A DNA stretch of 64,000 bases, from the NCBI RefSeq assembly GCF_030817655.1, contig NZ_JAUSZM010000003.1, forward strand, positions 744,001-808,000, written 5' to 3'. The notes below the pieces were generated by a model, which was not told where the DNA came from, did not search any database, and saw nothing but the letters and a program-made list of their open reading frames with translations. The stretch comes from Streptomyces sp. V4I2. GTDB lineage: Bacteria; Actinomycetota; Actinomycetes; Streptomycetales; Streptomycetaceae. The translations under genes and the position numbers were made by a program. Positions 9,080 to 17,984 of the stretch are shown here, one piece after another (the first letter of the stretch is position 1; every line of letters begins with the position of its first letter).

Positions 9080-9170
9080 CCGGTCCGGCGCCCAGCCTTC
9101 TGCCTCTGGTCGCTTCGCGTTTCGGTCAGGGCGCCGCCCCGGCTGCGCGCACTGCGCCCTCACGGCAATG

Positions 9171-9734
9171 TCAGTCGTTCTTCCCGCGGCCGGTGAGCAT
9201 GTCGCGGACCCGGTCGACCATTCCGGCCCCTGGAGCCAGGAGTTTGTTGAGCGGCGGGGTGTCCGGGGCTGCGGGATGCGGGCGGGTCGGGGCGGACTCC
9301 TTGGCCCTGCGTACCTTGTCACCCAGCTCGTTGAGGGTTTCCGCGGGGCAGGCGTCGGCCAGCAGGGGGAACAGGCGGTCTTCTTCGTCCCTGACATGTG
9401 CGGTGACCGACGACTTGAGCTGCGCCACGAGGGTGTCGAACTGCGCGTCACCGGGCCGACAGGCTTCCAGCTCCTTCAGCAGGCGCTCCACCTCGCTGTG
9501 GTCGGCGATCTCCATGTCGGCGAGGTCGTCACCGCCGTCGACGTATCGGCGGACCGCCGGGTAGAGGTGCTCTTCCTCGGCCACCGAGTGCCGTACCAGC
9601 TCCATGGTCAGCTGGTCAGCCAGCTCACGGCGCCTGTTCTCGGCTGCGGCGTGGGTTTCCATCTCAGCGAACAGACCGTCAACTTCCCGGTGATCCGCTG
9701 TCAGTTCCTCAATGACGTTTCCTCCGTGCCCCAT
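9171..9734 (-). CDS. Hemerythrin HHE domain protein
   Basis: A 187-aa protein with a four-helix HHE domain that binds a di-iron centre for O2/NO sensing or iron handling. Ligand-type motifs are visible in order: ELTADHREVDGLF, VRHSVAEEEHLYPAV, IADHSEVERLL and TAHVRDEEDRLFPLL. After about residue 140 the protein becomes basic and disordered and ends in a short amphipathic stretch. ATG 9734 has AGGAAGGAG 9 bases upstream. Convergent with the GAF-ANTAR operon; a stress role is plausible by context. Confidence 0.88.
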   Translation of the reverse strand: MGHGGNVIEELTADHREVDGLFAEMETHAAAENRRRELADQLTMELVRHSVAEEEHLYPAVRRYVDGGDDLADMEIADHSEVERLLKELEACRPGDAQFDTLVAQLKSSVTAHVRDEEDRLFPLLADACPAETLNELGDKVRRAKESAPTRPHPAAPDTPPLNKLLAPGAGMVDRVRDMLTGRGKND

Positions 9735-10103
9735 GTGTGGGCGCTCCTTCCTGTCATCTGGCGTGGATGCACTGCCATGGCCGGTGTGAGGGCTCGGTGG
9801 CCGCCGATGACCGGATGGGGCGATACACCTGGCGGCCGGGAGGCGAGAGCCTGCGGGGCCCGCTTCCAGGAGCCTGTCACAGGCCGGGGTGGGTCGCCCG
9901 GCGGCGACCGCAGTGGCCCGCCGAACGGGGGACGGCAAACCTGAGGGCGGCCGTCTCTCGGGCGCCCCGGCTTCGATCGGACCTGCGCGCCACCGCAGTT
10001 ACTCACCTCCGCGCCACCGCAGTTGCTCATGCCCTGGCGATTTATGGGACTCACATGGGGTACTTCCGATATGGACGGACTGGCCCGTGGGAGGAATCCG
10101 GAC
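9735..10103. other. Intergenic region with near-identical direct repeat
   Basis: Promoter region between the divergent hemerythrin and STAS-like genes. It carries a 19-bp direct repeat with one mismatch, GCGCCACCGCAGTTaCTCA at 9987 and the same with g at 10011, 24 bases apart, just upstream of the STAS-like gene. No coding sequence is supported. Confidence 0.5.
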
Positions 10104-10460
10104 ATGCTGTCTCATACACTCGAGCGTGGCGTTCTGGTCATCACTGTGCACCGCGATCCCGGCATCGGCGGACGCGCCACCCTCGCAGCGGAGATCAGCA
10201 ACCTGATCCGTGCCCACAAGCCGGCGCCCGTCGTCATCGTCCTGGACGAGCCGGCCCCAGGTGGCGCAGCGATCAGTGCGGTCCTGCGCGCCCATCGCAC
10301 CTGCAGCAACCTCTGTGTCCTGATGTCGGTGGCAACCCCCAGTGCCCCCGCCCGACGGCTCCTCGAGGCCAATGCCGACACCACCGGTCCCCGACTGGTC
10401 ATTCACGCGCGGACCGACACCGCCATCACCGCGGCGTTCACGGCGGCAACCGCCGCATGA
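10104..10460 (+). CDS. STAS-like small protein
   Basis: A 118-aa protein whose strand-helix alternation (RGVLVITVHRDPGIGGRATL, EISNLIRAHKPAPVVIVLDE, GGAAISAVLRAHRTCS, CVLMSVATPSAPARRLLEA) resembles anti-sigma-factor-antagonist (STAS) proteins of streptomycetes. The conserved D-S phosphorylation site of classical SpoIIAA is not seen; the loop has DEPAPGG instead, so partner switching by phosphorylation is uncertain. ATG 10104 is preceded by GGGAGGA. It ends 12 bases before the convergent small hydrophilic gene. Confidence 0.65.
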   Translation: MLSHTLERGVLVITVHRDPGIGGRATLAAEISNLIRAHKPAPVVIVLDEPAPGGAAISAVLRAHRTCSNLCVLMSVATPSAPARRLLEANADTTGPRLVIHARTDTAITAAFTAATAA

Positions 10461-10472
10461 CGCCGTGAAGCC

Positions 10473-10709
10473 CTACGTGGATTCTCCGTCGTCGTCCGGC
10501 TCCCGCCGGGCGCGCTCCTCGGTATCGACACCCTCCAGGGGCTTGCCCGCCGCCGTGCCCTTCTCCGCCTGGTAGCCCTCCTTCGCGCCGGCCGTACTCG
10601 GTACGGATCGCTCCTGTGCCTGGCTCTCCGCGCCCGAGTGCGCCCCCGGCTCGTCATGGTCGCGTGCCCGGTCGAAGCGGTCTCCGCGGTGACTCTTCCG
10701 GCTGGTCAT
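10473..10709 (-). CDS. Small hydrophilic hypothetical protein
   Basis: A 78-aa highly charged protein (MTSRKSHRGDRFDRARDHD, later EGYQAEKGTAAGKPLEGVD and TEERARREPDDDGE) with no hydrophobic core, so probably disordered. The GYQAEKG segment recalls general-stress and late-embryogenesis-like small proteins, which is only a resemblance. ATG 10709 has GGGAGG 7 bases upstream. It is convergent with the STAS-like gene. Confidence 0.6.
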   Translation of the reverse strand: MTSRKSHRGDRFDRARDHDEPGAHSGAESQAQERSVPSTAGAKEGYQAEKGTAAGKPLEGVDTEERARREPDDDGEST

Positions 10710-10973
10710 GCCCGCCCTCCCATCGGCAGTGGGGCTTTGCCGGGTTCCCCCGGGGCGGCACCTGAAACGCCTGGGGCAGACGGGGCAGGAGGCCGCCGCT
10801 GGGTGGAGGGCCGTAACGGCATAGTCGTGCCGCGCCGACGCCGTGCGGTCCCGACGCCGTGCGGTCCCGCATCGAGCCAGGTGCGTGCGCTTCGAGGACC
10901 GGGCGACCCGCAAGCCGCGGCGGCAAGTACCGTACGATCACGACTCGTTGGGCGGTCGATCGGAGAGCTGCGG

Positions 10974-12182
10974 ATGCCGGGTGGACTCCTCGCGCTGGCA
11001 CTCGGCGGTTTCGGTATCGGCCTGACCGAGTTCCTGATCGCCGGGCTGCTGCCTCAGGTAGCGTCCAGTTTCTCGGTGTCCGAGGCCGCCGCCGGCTGGC
11101 TGATCTCCGGGTACGCGTTGAGCGTCGCGATCGGCGCGATCGCCCTGACAGCGGCGACGGCGCGACTGCCCCGCAAGGCGGTCCTGGTCGGCCTGGTGGC
11201 GTTGTTCGTCGTCGGCAACCTGTTGTCCGCTCTCGCGCCGACCTATCCGGTGATGCTGCTCGGGCGGATCGTCGCGGCGTTGTGCCACGGTTCGTTCTTC
11301 GGCATCGGCTCGCTGGTCGCTCGCAGTCTGGTCGCGCCGGAGAAGAAGTCCCGCGCGGTGGCGCTCATGTTCGCCGGGCTGACGGTTGCGAACGTACTGG
11401 GTGTGCCGTTCGGCGCGCTGGTCGGTGAGCGCTGGGGCTGGAGAGCGGCCTTCTGGGCGGTCACCGCGATCGGCGTACTCGCGCTGGTGGGCATCGTCAC
11501 CCTCGTCCCCGGCCGGGCGGGAGAGACGCGGCCGTCGACAGTGCCGGGCCGCGCGGACCCGATGGCGGACGGCGGCCTACGGGCCCAGTTCCGAGCGTTC
11601 CGGTCCTGGCAGGTCTGGCTGACCCTGACGGCCACCGCGCTCAGCTACGGCGGGATGTTCGGTGCGTTCAGCTACATCGCCTACACGTTCACCGAGGTCG
11701 GCGGCTTCTCCCCGGCCGATGTCGCCTGGTTGCTGATGGTGTACGGCGTCGGCCTGGTCGTCGGGAACCTGGTCGGCGGGCGAGCGGCCGACCATGACCG
11801 TGACCGCGCCCTGGTCCTCGCCTTGCTCGGACTCACCATCACCCTGGCCGCATTCGGTCTGCTGGCCGGCAGCCCCACCGCGTCGGTGATCCTGGTGTTC
11901 CTGATGGGGCTGTTCGGGTTCGCCGGCGTCCCCGGCTTGATCACTCGCGTCACCGACTTCGCCCACGGAGCGGCGCTGGCCGCCAGCGCCAATGTGTCCG
12001 CGTCCAACATCGGCAACGCGCTCGGCGCCTGGCTCGGAGGCCTGGCCATCACCGCGGGTCTCGGCTACACGGCGCCGCTCTACGTCGGCGCCGGTATCGC
12101 CCTGATCTCCGTCATCGTCATGGCCGTCGCCGCACACCAAGCCAGGTCACCCGCTCAGCAGCGGACTGACCACCGCGTGTAA
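10974..12182 (+). CDS. MFS exporter, DHA1 AraJ/Cml-like
   Basis: A 402-aa transporter with 12 predicted membrane segments. LALGGFGIGLTEFLIAGLLP at the N-terminus is the signature of the DHA1 subgroup that includes AraJ and chloramphenicol exporters; RIVAALCHGSFFGIGS and VANVLGVPFGALVGERWGW are the motif B and motif C regions. ATG 10974 has GGAGAG 6 bases upstream. It stands alone without an adjacent regulator. Drug or sugar-derivative efflux is likely. Confidence 0.88.
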   Translation: MPGGLLALALGGFGIGLTEFLIAGLLPQVASSFSVSEAAAGWLISGYALSVAIGAIALTAATARLPRKAVLVGLVALFVVGNLLSALAPTYPVMLLGRIVAALCHGSFFGIGSLVARSLVAPEKKSRAVALMFAGLTVANVLGVPFGALVGERWGWRAAFWAVTAIGVLALVGIVTLVPGRAGETRPSTVPGRADPMADGGLRAQFRAFRSWQVWLTLTATALSYGGMFGAFSYIAYTFTEVGGFSPADVAWLLMVYGVGLVVGNLVGGRAADHDRDRALVLALLGLTITLAAFGLLAGSPTASVILVFLMGLFGFAGVPGLITRVTDFAHGAALAASANVSASNIGNALGAWLGGLAITAGLGYTAPLYVGAGIALISVIVMAVAAHQARSPAQQRTDHRV

Positions 12183-12479
12183 CCCCTCCCCTCTCTGGGG
12201 GAAGGGGGATTCCTCCGCAGCAACAGGCAGCCCGTCGACCGGCACGGCCCCGGGTGTGGCCGTCGGCAGCGTGGGTACTTCGTGTGGCCGAAGAGGGGAA
12301 GTGCGGGACGAGACGCTTCCGCATCGAGGGCATGCCTCACCGACGCCACAGCGGCCTACGGGATCGTCGCCGGTGTCGTGACGGTGCGTAGCCGCCGCCC
12401 CGGCAAGACGGTGTACTCCCCGGATGCTCCCCGGACGGGCCCTGCCGAGACCGTGTCGCAGACGAGGAAGGCCGAAGCC
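12183..12479. other. Intergenic region with C-rich/G-rich hairpin
   Basis: Directly after the MFS stop, CCCCTCCCC and GGGGGAAGGGG (12182-12208) could fold into an imperfect hairpin acting as terminator. The remaining ~250 bases should hold the SDR promoter; no coding sequence is supported, though a minus-strand frame contains an isolated CPRCGS motif. Confidence 0.35.
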
Positions 12480-13358
12480 GTGAACCAATCACAGAACCCC
12501 GCCCACCAGCATCCGCAGCCCGAGTTCCCCTCCCAGGATCAGCCTCATCCCGGCTGGACCGGGCCCATGGACCCGCCGCCGGACCACGGTGAGGAGTCCT
12601 ACCGGGGCAGCGGCCGCCTCGAGGGCCGCAAGACCGTGATCACCGGCGGAGACTCCGGGATCGGACGGGCGGTGGCGCTGGCTTTCGCCCGTGAGGGAGC
12701 CGACGTGCTCTTCACCCACCTGGACGAGGAGAAGGACGAAGCCCGCGAGACCGCCCGGTGGGTGGAGGATGCCGGCCGCCGCGCGATCCCCGTCTCCTGC
12801 GACATCCGTGAAGAGGACGCCTGCCGGTCCCTGGTGGACCAGGCCGTCACCGAGTTCGGCCACATCGACATCCTGGTGAACAACGCGGCGTACCAGATGT
12901 CGCAGCCGGAGGGCATCGAGTCCATCTCCACCGAGCAGTTCGACCGCGTGCTGCGCACCAACCTCTACGGCATGTTCTGGCTGTCGAAGTTCGCTCTGCC
13001 GCACATTCCCGAAGGCGGCAGCATCATCAACTCCACCTCCGTACAGGCGTACAAGCCCAGCCCTCATCTGCTCGACTACGCGATGACCAAGGGGGCCATC
13101 GTCACCTTCACCCAAGGGCTGGCCCAGATGCTGGCCGACCGGGGCATCCGCGTCAACGCCGTCGCCCCGGGACCGGTCTGGACGCCGCTGATCCCGGCGA
13201 CGATGCCGGACACGGTCGAGTTCGGCAAGCAGGCACCGCTGGGCCGGCCGGCCCAGCCCGCCGAGATGGCGCCCGCCTATGTCTTCCTGGCCTCGCAGGA
13301 GGCGTCCTTCATCACCGCCGAGATCGTCAACGCCACGGGGGGTACACCGCTGCCGTGA
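12480..13358 (+). CDS. SDR family oxidoreductase (YhdF/YhxC-like)
   Basis: A 292-aa NAD(P)-dependent short-chain dehydrogenase of the longer type with a Pro/Gln-rich N-terminal extension. Cofactor motif TGGDSGIG near residue 55, NNAAY near 133, catalytic Ser in NSTSVQAYK, and Y-x-x-x-K as YAMTK are all present, with the typical C-terminal GTPLP-like ending. GTG 12480 is chosen because GAGGAAGG lies about 8 bases upstream. Members are general-stress proteins in other bacteria; substrate unknown. The next gene overlaps or closely follows it. Confidence 0.9.
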   Translation: MNQSQNPAHQHPQPEFPSQDQPHPGWTGPMDPPPDHGEESYRGSGRLEGRKTVITGGDSGIGRAVALAFAREGADVLFTHLDEEKDEARETARWVEDAGRRAIPVSCDIREEDACRSLVDQAVTEFGHIDILVNNAAYQMSQPEGIESISTEQFDRVLRTNLYGMFWLSKFALPHIPEGGSIINSTSVQAYKPSPHLLDYAMTKGAIVTFTQGLAQMLADRGIRVNAVAPGPVWTPLIPATMPDTVEFGKQAPLGRPAQPAEMAPAYVFLASQEASFITAEIVNATGGTPLP

Positions 13359-13417
13359 ACGCGACGGGCTGGACCGGCGCCCGGTATGCCCGACTCATGC
13401 CGGGTACTCCGGGAGAC

Positions 13418-13870
13418 ATGGCTGGTATCGAGTTGCGCAGCAGCGCATTCAACGATCACTCCGTCATCGAGCGCCGGTACGCGTATGAGGGCGACAACGT
13501 CTCCCCTCCCCTGGCCTGGAGGGGTGTGCCGGACGACGCGACCGAACTGGTGCTGCTCTGCGAGGACCCCGACGCCCCGTCGGGCACCTTCGCGCACTGG
13601 ATCGTGGTCGGCATCGATCCCCACAGTGAGGGCGTCGCGGCGGGGCAGTGCCCGACCGGCGGCACCGAACTCGTCAACGGCTACCACGAGCGGGGCTGGG
13701 GCGGGCCGCACCCTCCTCCCGGGGACGAAGCGCACCGCTACTTCTTCCGGCTCTACGCCCTGTCGAAGCCGTGCGTGCTGCCCGACGCGCCCAGCGCCCA
13801 GGAGGTGCATCAGGCGGTGGACGAGCAGCAGCTCGCCAGCGGCACTCTGGTGGGGCTGTACCAGCGCTGA
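13418..13870 (+). CDS. YbhB/YbcL family (PEBP-like) protein
   Basis: A 150-aa phosphatidylethanolamine-binding-like protein. Family landmarks: YEGDNVSPPLAW, VLLCEDPDAPSGTFAHWIV, YHERGWGGPHPPPGDEAHRY and FFRLYAL, which build the anion-binding pocket (D-P-D and G-P-x-P-P). Starts at 13355 (GTG overlapping the SDR stop) and 13397 are possible; ATG 13418 fits the family's N-terminus best but its RBS is only GGGAG two bases away. Function of bacterial members is unsettled. Probably co-transcribed with the SDR gene. Confidence 0.88.
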   Translation: MAGIELRSSAFNDHSVIERRYAYEGDNVSPPLAWRGVPDDATELVLLCEDPDAPSGTFAHWIVVGIDPHSEGVAAGQCPTGGTELVNGYHERGWGGPHPPPGDEAHRYFFRLYALSKPCVLPDAPSAQEVHQAVDEQQLASGTLVGLYQR

Positions 13871-13933
13871 CGGTACTGACGGCACCGACAGCGCTGTACG
13901 TCCGTGAGCCGTTCGTCCGGGACGACGGAGGCT

Positions 13934-14614
13934 TCAGCCGGAACGCTCGTCATCGGGCGCCTCGCCCAAGTGATCCCGGAACCAGTCGGCGGCGGCCTCC
14001 GCGGCCTGCCGCAGCGTGCCGGGTTCGGGGAAGAGGTGGGTCGCGCCGGGCACCACATGAACCTTGTGTGCCACGGACAGCTTGCCGGCGGCCTGGTGGT
14101 TGAGGTCGAGAACCGTTTCGTCGTTGCCGCCGACGACGAGCAGGACCGGGGCCCCGACCAGGGCCAGCGCGTCGCCGGCCAGGTCGGGGCGTCCGCCGCG
14201 CGACACGACCGCCGCGACCCGCCTCGGACGCTCGGCGGCCGCCACCAAGGCCGCGGCCGCTCCCGTGCTCGCCCCGAACAGGCCCACGGGCAGGTCTGCG
14301 GTCTGCGGTCGTTGCTCCAGCCAGTCGATGGCATCGGCCAGGCGCCGGGCCAGCAGGCCGATGTCGAAGCGGTGCTCGCCCGTCACGACGTCCTGGTGCT
14401 CTTCCTGCTCGGTCAGCAGGTCCAGCAGGAGGGTGCCGATGCCGGCGCGCTGAAGCTCGGCGGCGACGGCACGGTTGCGGGGACTGAGGCGTGAACTGCC
14501 GCTGCCGTGCGCGAACAGCACCATCCCACGTGCCCCGAAGGGAATCACGAGGTCGCCGTGGAGAGCCGCCTCCCCCGAAGGAACGATCACCGCTTCGGAA
14601 ACCATCGTCGTCAT
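13934..14614 (-). CDS. Dienelactone-hydrolase-like alpha/beta hydrolase
   Basis: A 226-aa cytosolic hydrolase. The nucleophile elbow is G-A-S-T-G (LFGASTGAAAAL) near residue 115, the acid lies in GGNDETVLD and the catalytic His in PGATHLFPEPG. The early MVLFAHGSGSSRLSPRN carries the oxyanion-hole HGSGSS. This type often accompanies phosphoribosyltransferase or stress genes in actinomycetes. ATG 14614 has GGGGAG upstream. Divergent from the alcohol dehydrogenase at 14773, so the two may share control. Confidence 0.87.
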   Translation of the reverse strand: MTTMVSEAVIVPSGEAALHGDLVIPFGARGMVLFAHGSGSSRLSPRNRAVAAELQRAGIGTLLLDLLTEQEEHQDVVTGEHRFDIGLLARRLADAIDWLEQRPQTADLPVGLFGASTGAAAALVAAAERPRRVAAVVSRGGRPDLAGDALALVGAPVLLVVGGNDETVLDLNHQAAGKLSVAHKVHVVPGATHLFPEPGTLRQAAEAAADWFRDHLGEAPDDERSG

Positions 14615-14772
14615 CTCCCCTGAGGCTGTACGAGGGCTTGGACGGGTTGGGTTGGGTTTGACGAGTACCCCGGTGTTCCGGTTTTGGCGCTGCCCGATAG
14701 GTAACCCCGGAAGAAACACCGGAATCGGACACGGGAGACGGGGACACCGGGGCGCACGAACGGAGGGTTCGC

Positions 14773-16098
14773 ATGAAGGCTGTCGTGTGGCACTCACTCG
14801 GGGACATACGTCTGGACGACGTGCCGGAGCCGAAGATCGAGGACCGGTACGACGCGATCGTGCGGATCACGACGTCCGCCGTCTGCGGCACCGACCTGCA
14901 CTTCGTCCGCGGCACCATGCCCGGCCTGCAGGAGGGGCGGATCCTCGGCCATGAGGCCGTCGGCGTCGTGGAGGAGACAGGCTCAGGGGTGCGCAACTTC
15001 CGCCCCGGCGACCGGGTGGTGGTGCCGTCCACCGTGGCGTGCGGGACCTGCAGTTACTGCCGTGCGGGCTACTACGCGCAGTGCGACAACGCCAACCCGC
15101 AAGGGCCGCGGGCGGGCACGGTGTTCTTCGGTGGTCCGGAGGCCGCAGGGGGCCTGGACGGGCTCCAGGCCGAGTACGCCCGCGTTCCGTTCGCCCACGT
15201 CGGCCTGGTGCCGTTGCCGGACACGGTCGACGACGCCCAGGCCATCCTGCTGTCGGACATCTACCCCACCGCGTGGTTCGGGGCGAAGCTGGCCGAGATC
15301 GGCGACGGCGACACCGTGGCGATTCTGGGCGCGGGGCCGGTCGGGCAGGCCGCTGTCGCGTGCGCCCGTCTGCAGGGCGCCGGGCGGATCATCGTCGTCG
15401 ACGGCGTGGCCGACCGGCTGGACCTGGCCCGCGACCAGCATGCCGAGACGGTGGACTTCAACGCGGAGGATCCGGTCGAGGCCGCTCTGGAGCTGACCGG
15501 CGGCATCGGCGTCGACCGAGTGATCGAGGCCGTGGGCGTGGACGCCCAACGACCCGCCCACGGGCCGGCCGCCGAGGCACTGCGGGAGCAGGCCGAGCAG
15601 TTCGACCACGAACGCCAGGAGACGGCCCCGGAGCGGAATCCGGACGGGGAGACGTGGGTGCCGGGCGACGCCCCGACGCTGGCGGCCCGCTGGGCGGTGC
15701 AGCTGGCGGCCAAGGCCGGCACGGTCGGCACCGTCGGTGTCTATCCGCCGCAGGTGCAGCACTATCCGTTCGGCGAGGCGTTCATGAAGAACCTCACCCT
15801 CAAGATGGGCAACTGCAACCACCGCCGCTATCTGCCCGACCTGGTGTCGATGGTCGCGTCGGGCCGCCTTGACCCCACACCGCTGATCACCCGCTGGGTG
15901 GGTACGGAAGACGCGGTCGACGCCTACCGCACGTTCGACCGGCGCGAAGCGGGCTGGACGAAGGTCACGCTCGGCGTGGCGGACGACGGCTCGGTCGCCC
16001 CCGGCCTCGGCGAGGCAGCCGGTACCGGCGCCGCCACCACCGCGGGGACCCAGGGACCCGTGGCAACGCAGGAGCACGACGGGCGTGACCGACGGTGA
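14773..16098 (+). CDS. Zinc-dependent alcohol dehydrogenase, formaldehyde-dehydrogenase-like
   Basis: A 441-aa medium-chain dehydrogenase. Catalytic zinc ligands appear in AVCGTDLHFVRG and GRILGHEAVGVVEE; the structural zinc loop is CGTCSYCRAGYYAQC; the NAD-binding motif is ILGAGPVGQAA with acidic strand end VVDGVADR. A ~40-residue insert (around 255-300, including EQFDHERQETAPERN) and the length resemble glutathione-independent formaldehyde dehydrogenase relatives. The last ~35 residues are low-complexity Gly/Ala/Thr. ATG 14773 has GGAGGG upstream. Probably aldehyde or alcohol detoxification. Confidence 0.9.
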   Translation: MKAVVWHSLGDIRLDDVPEPKIEDRYDAIVRITTSAVCGTDLHFVRGTMPGLQEGRILGHEAVGVVEETGSGVRNFRPGDRVVVPSTVACGTCSYCRAGYYAQCDNANPQGPRAGTVFFGGPEAAGGLDGLQAEYARVPFAHVGLVPLPDTVDDAQAILLSDIYPTAWFGAKLAEIGDGDTVAILGAGPVGQAAVACARLQGAGRIIVVDGVADRLDLARDQHAETVDFNAEDPVEAALELTGGIGVDRVIEAVGVDAQRPAHGPAAEALREQAEQFDHERQETAPERNPDGETWVPGDAPTLAARWAVQLAAKAGTVGTVGVYPPQVQHYPFGEAFMKNLTLKMGNCNHRRYLPDLVSMVASGRLDPTPLITRWVGTEDAVDAYRTFDRREAGWTKVTLGVADDGSVAPGLGEAAGTGAATTAGTQGPVATQEHDGRDRR

Positions 16099-16203
16099 CC
16101 GCCACAGGGGGCGAGAAGGTTCACGTGGCACCCCGCCGTCGCATGTTGATCACATCGCGAGATGCCTTTGCGTCATGCCCCTGACCAGGCGTTGTCTCGA
16201 ACG

Positions 16204-17214
16204 GTGAGTGCCGAACGATCCGAACACTACGAACAGACCCAACAGACCCAACACACCCAACAGTCAGAACACCATGGCGCCGACGCCGAGGGCGACCGCT
16301 CCGCGCGACGCGCCGTCACCGTCTTCCCGGTCCTCGTCCTCGTAGCCGGCGCCGTCGGGCTTCTGCTCCCGGGGAGCTTCACCGGCTGGGGCGAGGCGGT
16401 GCCGTACCTGCTGGGCGTGGTGATGTTCTGCATGGGCGTCACCATGACCCCCGAGGACTTCCGGGGAGTCGCCAAGCGGCCCTGGGCAGTGGCCCTCGGT
16501 CTGGTCGCGCATTACGTCATCATGCCGGGCCTCGGCTGGGCCGTCGCCCACCTGCTCCAGCTCCCGCCGCAGCTCGCCGCGGGCGTGATCCTCGTCGGTT
16601 GTGCCCCCAGTGGCACCGCTTCCAACGTGGTGACGTATCTGGCGCGTGGTGATGTGGCGCTGTCGGTCTCCGTGGCCACCGTCTCCACGCTCGTGGCCCC
16701 GCTGGTCACCCCGCCCCTGACGCTGTTGCTGGCGGGCGAGTACCTGCCGGTCGACGCCGGCTCCATGGTCACCGACATCCTCAAGACGGTGCTGCTGCCG
16801 GTGCTCGCGGGCCTCGTCGTGCGGCTCCTGGCGGCCCGCCACGTACAGCGGGCCCTGCCGGTGCTGCCGTGGCTGTCCGCCCTGACCATCGGCGTGATCG
16901 TGATCGTGACCGTGGTCGTCGCGGGCAGTGCCGATGCCATCAAGTCGGCGGCGCTGCTGGTCTTCGTCGCCGTCGTGCTGCACAACGGCCTCGGCCTGGC
17001 ACTGGGATACGGCGCGGGACGGATGGCCCGGCTGGGCGAGCCGGGGAGCCGTGCCATGGCCTTCGAGGTCGGCATGCAGAACTCCGGGCTCGCGGCCTCG
17101 CTGGCCACCGCTCACTTCAGTCCGCCGGCCGCCCTGCCGGCCGCGGTCTTCTCCGTCTGGCACAACATCTCCGGTGCCCTGGCCGCCGCCTGGCTGTCCC
17201 GCCGGGCGCGCTGA
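16204..17214 (+). CDS. Bile acid:sodium symporter family transporter
   Basis: A BASS-type membrane protein of about 336 aa with nine to ten segments. Family landmarks are LLGVVMFCMGVTMTPEDF, GVILVGCAPSGTASNVVTYL (conserved crossing-helix region) and FEVGMQNSGLAASLA. Close relatives carry organic anions or pantoate with Na+. The N-terminus holds a 9-bp tandem repeat coding for Gln/Thr residues. The start is uncertain: GTG 16204 or ATG 16162; neither has a convincing RBS. It follows the dehydrogenase by about 100 bases and may be read with it. Confidence 0.85.
   Translation: MSAERSEHYEQTQQTQHTQQSEHHGADAEGDRSARRAVTVFPVLVLVAGAVGLLLPGSFTGWGEAVPYLLGVVMFCMGVTMTPEDFRGVAKRPWAVALGLVAHYVIMPGLGWAVAHLLQLPPQLAAGVILVGCAPSGTASNVVTYLARGDVALSVSVATVSTLVAPLVTPPLTLLLAGEYLPVDAGSMVTDILKTVLLPVLAGLVVRLLAARHVQRALPVLPWLSALTIGVIVIVTVVVAGSADAIKSAALLVFVAVVLHNGLGLALGYGAGRMARLGEPGSRAMAFEVGMQNSGLAASLATAHFSPPAALPAAVFSVWHNISGALAAAWLSRRAR
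16233..16263 (+). repeat. 9-bp tandem repeat in coding sequence
   Basis: Three units of ACAGACCCA (the third ACACACCCA) plus ACAG, encoding a Gln/Thr/His run at the cytosolic N-terminus of the BASS protein. Repeat number can vary by slippage. Confidence 0.8.
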
Positions 17215-17221
17215 CGGTGCG

Positions 17222-17259
17222 CGGACGCCGGCAGCCACCTTCGCGCCGGCCGGCGTCCG
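17222..17259. terminator. Terminator hairpin between convergent genes
   Basis: A perfect 11-bp inverted repeat (CGGACGCCGGC / GCCGGCGTCCG) with a 16-nt loop lies 8 bases after the BASS stop and before the convergent protease gene. Confidence 0.65.
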
Positions 17260-17382
17260 TGCACCGCTCCGGTCGGTTGTCCACGCCGTAAAGAGGCCGG
17301 CCAGGGCTGCCGGCAGCCGTAACCCGCAGCATCCGGCCGACGGTGTGCGCGGCGACGGGCCGTCCCCGCGCACGTCCCTGGG

Positions 17383-17946
17383 TCAGTCCACGATCACCGT
17401 GGTGCGGGCAGCCGGCGCCGGACGGGCAAGCGCGGCGTCGAAGTTGCCCTCGACCTCCGCCTTCTCGGCCGCGTCCGGGTAGGGGTTCGTGCACGCGACG
17501 CCGGCGCTGGAGCCCGACATCAGGCTGGTGCAGGGGCCGGGCTTGCGGTCCGGCAGGCCGAGGATGTGGCCGAGTTCGTGCGCCGAGATCCGCACCGTGT
17601 CGTAGCCCTCGTTGACGGCCTGCCGCCCGATGTAGACCGTTCCGTTGCCGAGCGAGGTGGTCAGCGCCCGGGGCCAGCCGTTGTCGGCCAGAATCCGGAT
17701 GTTGGCGCGCTGCCCGGCGGCCGCCGGGCGCAGTTCGACGGAGTCCACGCTCTCGTTCCAGATCGCCGCGCCCCGATCGACAGCGGCCTTGAACTCCGCC
17801 GAGGCGCCGGCGTCGTAGGTGACGACGCGGGCGGCGAGAAGCTGATCGCCGGAGCCCGGCGCAGCCGCGTAGGCCTGGCCACCGGCCAGGGTGAGAGCCG
17901 CCGTCAGGGCAGCGGTGCAGCCACGGACGAACACGTGCGAGTACAT
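17383..17946 (-). CDS. Snapalysin-type secreted zinc metalloprotease
   Basis: A 187-aa secreted protein (M7 family). Residues 1-28 are a Sec signal peptide ending near GQAYAAAPG. The zinc motif HELGHILGLPD (H-E-x-x-H-x-x-G-x-x-D) supplies three ligands including the Asp characteristic of snapalysin, and two cysteines (GPCTSLMSG, VACTNPYPD) can form the conserved disulfide. No long propeptide is visible. ATG 17946 has AGGAGG 6 bases upstream. The usual divergent LysR activator of snpA genes is absent here. Confidence 0.9.
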   Translation of the reverse strand: MYSHVFVRGCTAALTAALTLAGGQAYAAAPGSGDQLLAARVVTYDAGASAEFKAAVDRGAAIWNESVDSVELRPAAAGQRANIRILADNGWPRALTTSLGNGTVYIGRQAVNEGYDTVRISAHELGHILGLPDRKPGPCTSLMSGSSAGVACTNPYPDAAEKAEVEGNFDAALARPAPAARTTVIVD

Positions 17947-17984
17947 GGTCTACCTCCTGTGGGGGTGAGGAAGGCAAGGAAGGC

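Noticed and set aside
9080..9170. CGGCGCCC...GGGCGCCG as terminator
   Set aside because: Loop of nearly 40 bases is too large to be convincing.
12200..12480. CPRCGS motif on the minus strand as a transposase or zinc-ribbon remnant
   Set aside because: Single motif without further similarity; probably chance in GC-rich antisense.
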